A stretch of 64,000 nucleotides of DNA from Halococcus saccharolyticus DSM 5350. Lineage in GTDB: Archaea > Halobacteriota > Halobacteria > Halobacteriales > Halococcaceae. Under the pieces are notes generated by a model. The model saw nothing but the letters and a program-made list of their open reading frames with translations. It searched no databases and was not told the origin of the DNA. Location of the stretch: the NCBI RefSeq assembly GCF_000336915.1, contig NZ_AOMD01000029.1, positions 83,227 through 147,226 on the forward strand, read 5' to 3'. The position numbers and the translations under genes were made by a program. Positions 63,875-64,000 of this stretch are shown in pieces; position 1 is the first letter of the stretch; each line of letters opens with the position of its first letter.

Positions 63875-64000
63875 TGGTGCTCTGAGCGAAAAGAAGAGAC
63901 GGTTTACACTCTTTCCTCGCTTCGTACACGTAGAAGAACGCTCTTGTGAAGGAGATTGTTGGTGGAGTAGCTGTGGCTGAGAAAGCGTAGCGGGCAAGGG

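Noticed and set aside
1..64000. CRISPR arrays and rRNA genes
   Set aside because: No regularly spaced repeats and no rRNA-like segment were seen in reading the window.

Overview
The window is from a haloarchaeon (class Halobacteria; genus not resolved). The evidence is archaeal: a transcription factor IIB (TFB), a thermosome subunit, Bat-type and FilR1-type regulators, and a CBS protein with an archaeal-style C-terminal domain. The proteins are strongly acidic, lipoboxes follow short Arg-rich or Lys-rich signal peptides, and many genes start about 25 bases after an A/T-rich TATA-like box, so they probably make leaderless transcripts. No rRNA, tRNA or CRISPR array was seen.

Layout. 1-3.9 kb is an AT-richer accessory block: a HEPN-type protein running in from the left edge, a small zinc-finger ORF, a 66-residue ORF and a 608-residue ApeA-like HEPN protein in a tight row, then a GC-rich serine recombinase with a 21-bp palindrome in front. 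4.1-9.1 kb holds an ECF-type importer (S, fused A1-A2, T) and adenosylhomocysteinase. 9.2-13.2 kb has a hypothetical gene, a hairpin-rich intergenic stretch, a DUF3006/metallo-beta-lactamase lipoprotein pair and a DUF4013 membrane protein. 13.8-24.5 kb is loosely packed: a Bat-type regulator, a Glu/Thr-rich lipoprotein, a geranylgeranyl-reductase-like flavoprotein, an ArsR/SRPBCC/SDR group, transposase remnants, a MITE-like element, AIM24, a FilR1-type regulator, and small SHOCT and DUF4177-like proteins. 24.8-30.3 kb carries a DUF4870/lipoprotein row, CorA, a truncated second Bat copy and a divergent regulator/hypothetical pair.

30.6-48.6 kb is bounded by a tyrosine recombinase and an N-terminally truncated, roughly 800-bp direct copy of it. 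Between them lie MgtE, an SPFH protein, TFB, a zinc ribbon, an IS630 element with a slippery A7 frameshift site, a recently inserted IS4-family element with 8-bp target duplications, a CBS fusion protein, an SLC13 permease, and an operon of TrkA-N, APC-Usp permease and Lrp with paired palindromes upstream. 48.6-64 kb has an amidase, a CopD-like protein, an HTH/membrane pair, an RND (MMPL) exporter, a broken IS5-type element, a CrcB fluoride-channel pair, two formamidase/acetamidase paralogues, a divergent thermosome paralogue with a His-rich tail, an AhpD-like protein and an AmiS/UreI channel.

How genes work together. ECF S, A and T form one importer. The two CrcB proteins are probably one heteromeric F- channel. 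AmiS with the formamidases is a short-chain amide uptake and hydrolysis module. TrkA-N, APC-Usp and Lrp look like an autoregulated transport unit. Mg2+ entry is represented twice (CorA, MgtE). The most likely uncharacterised system is the HEPN row at the left edge.
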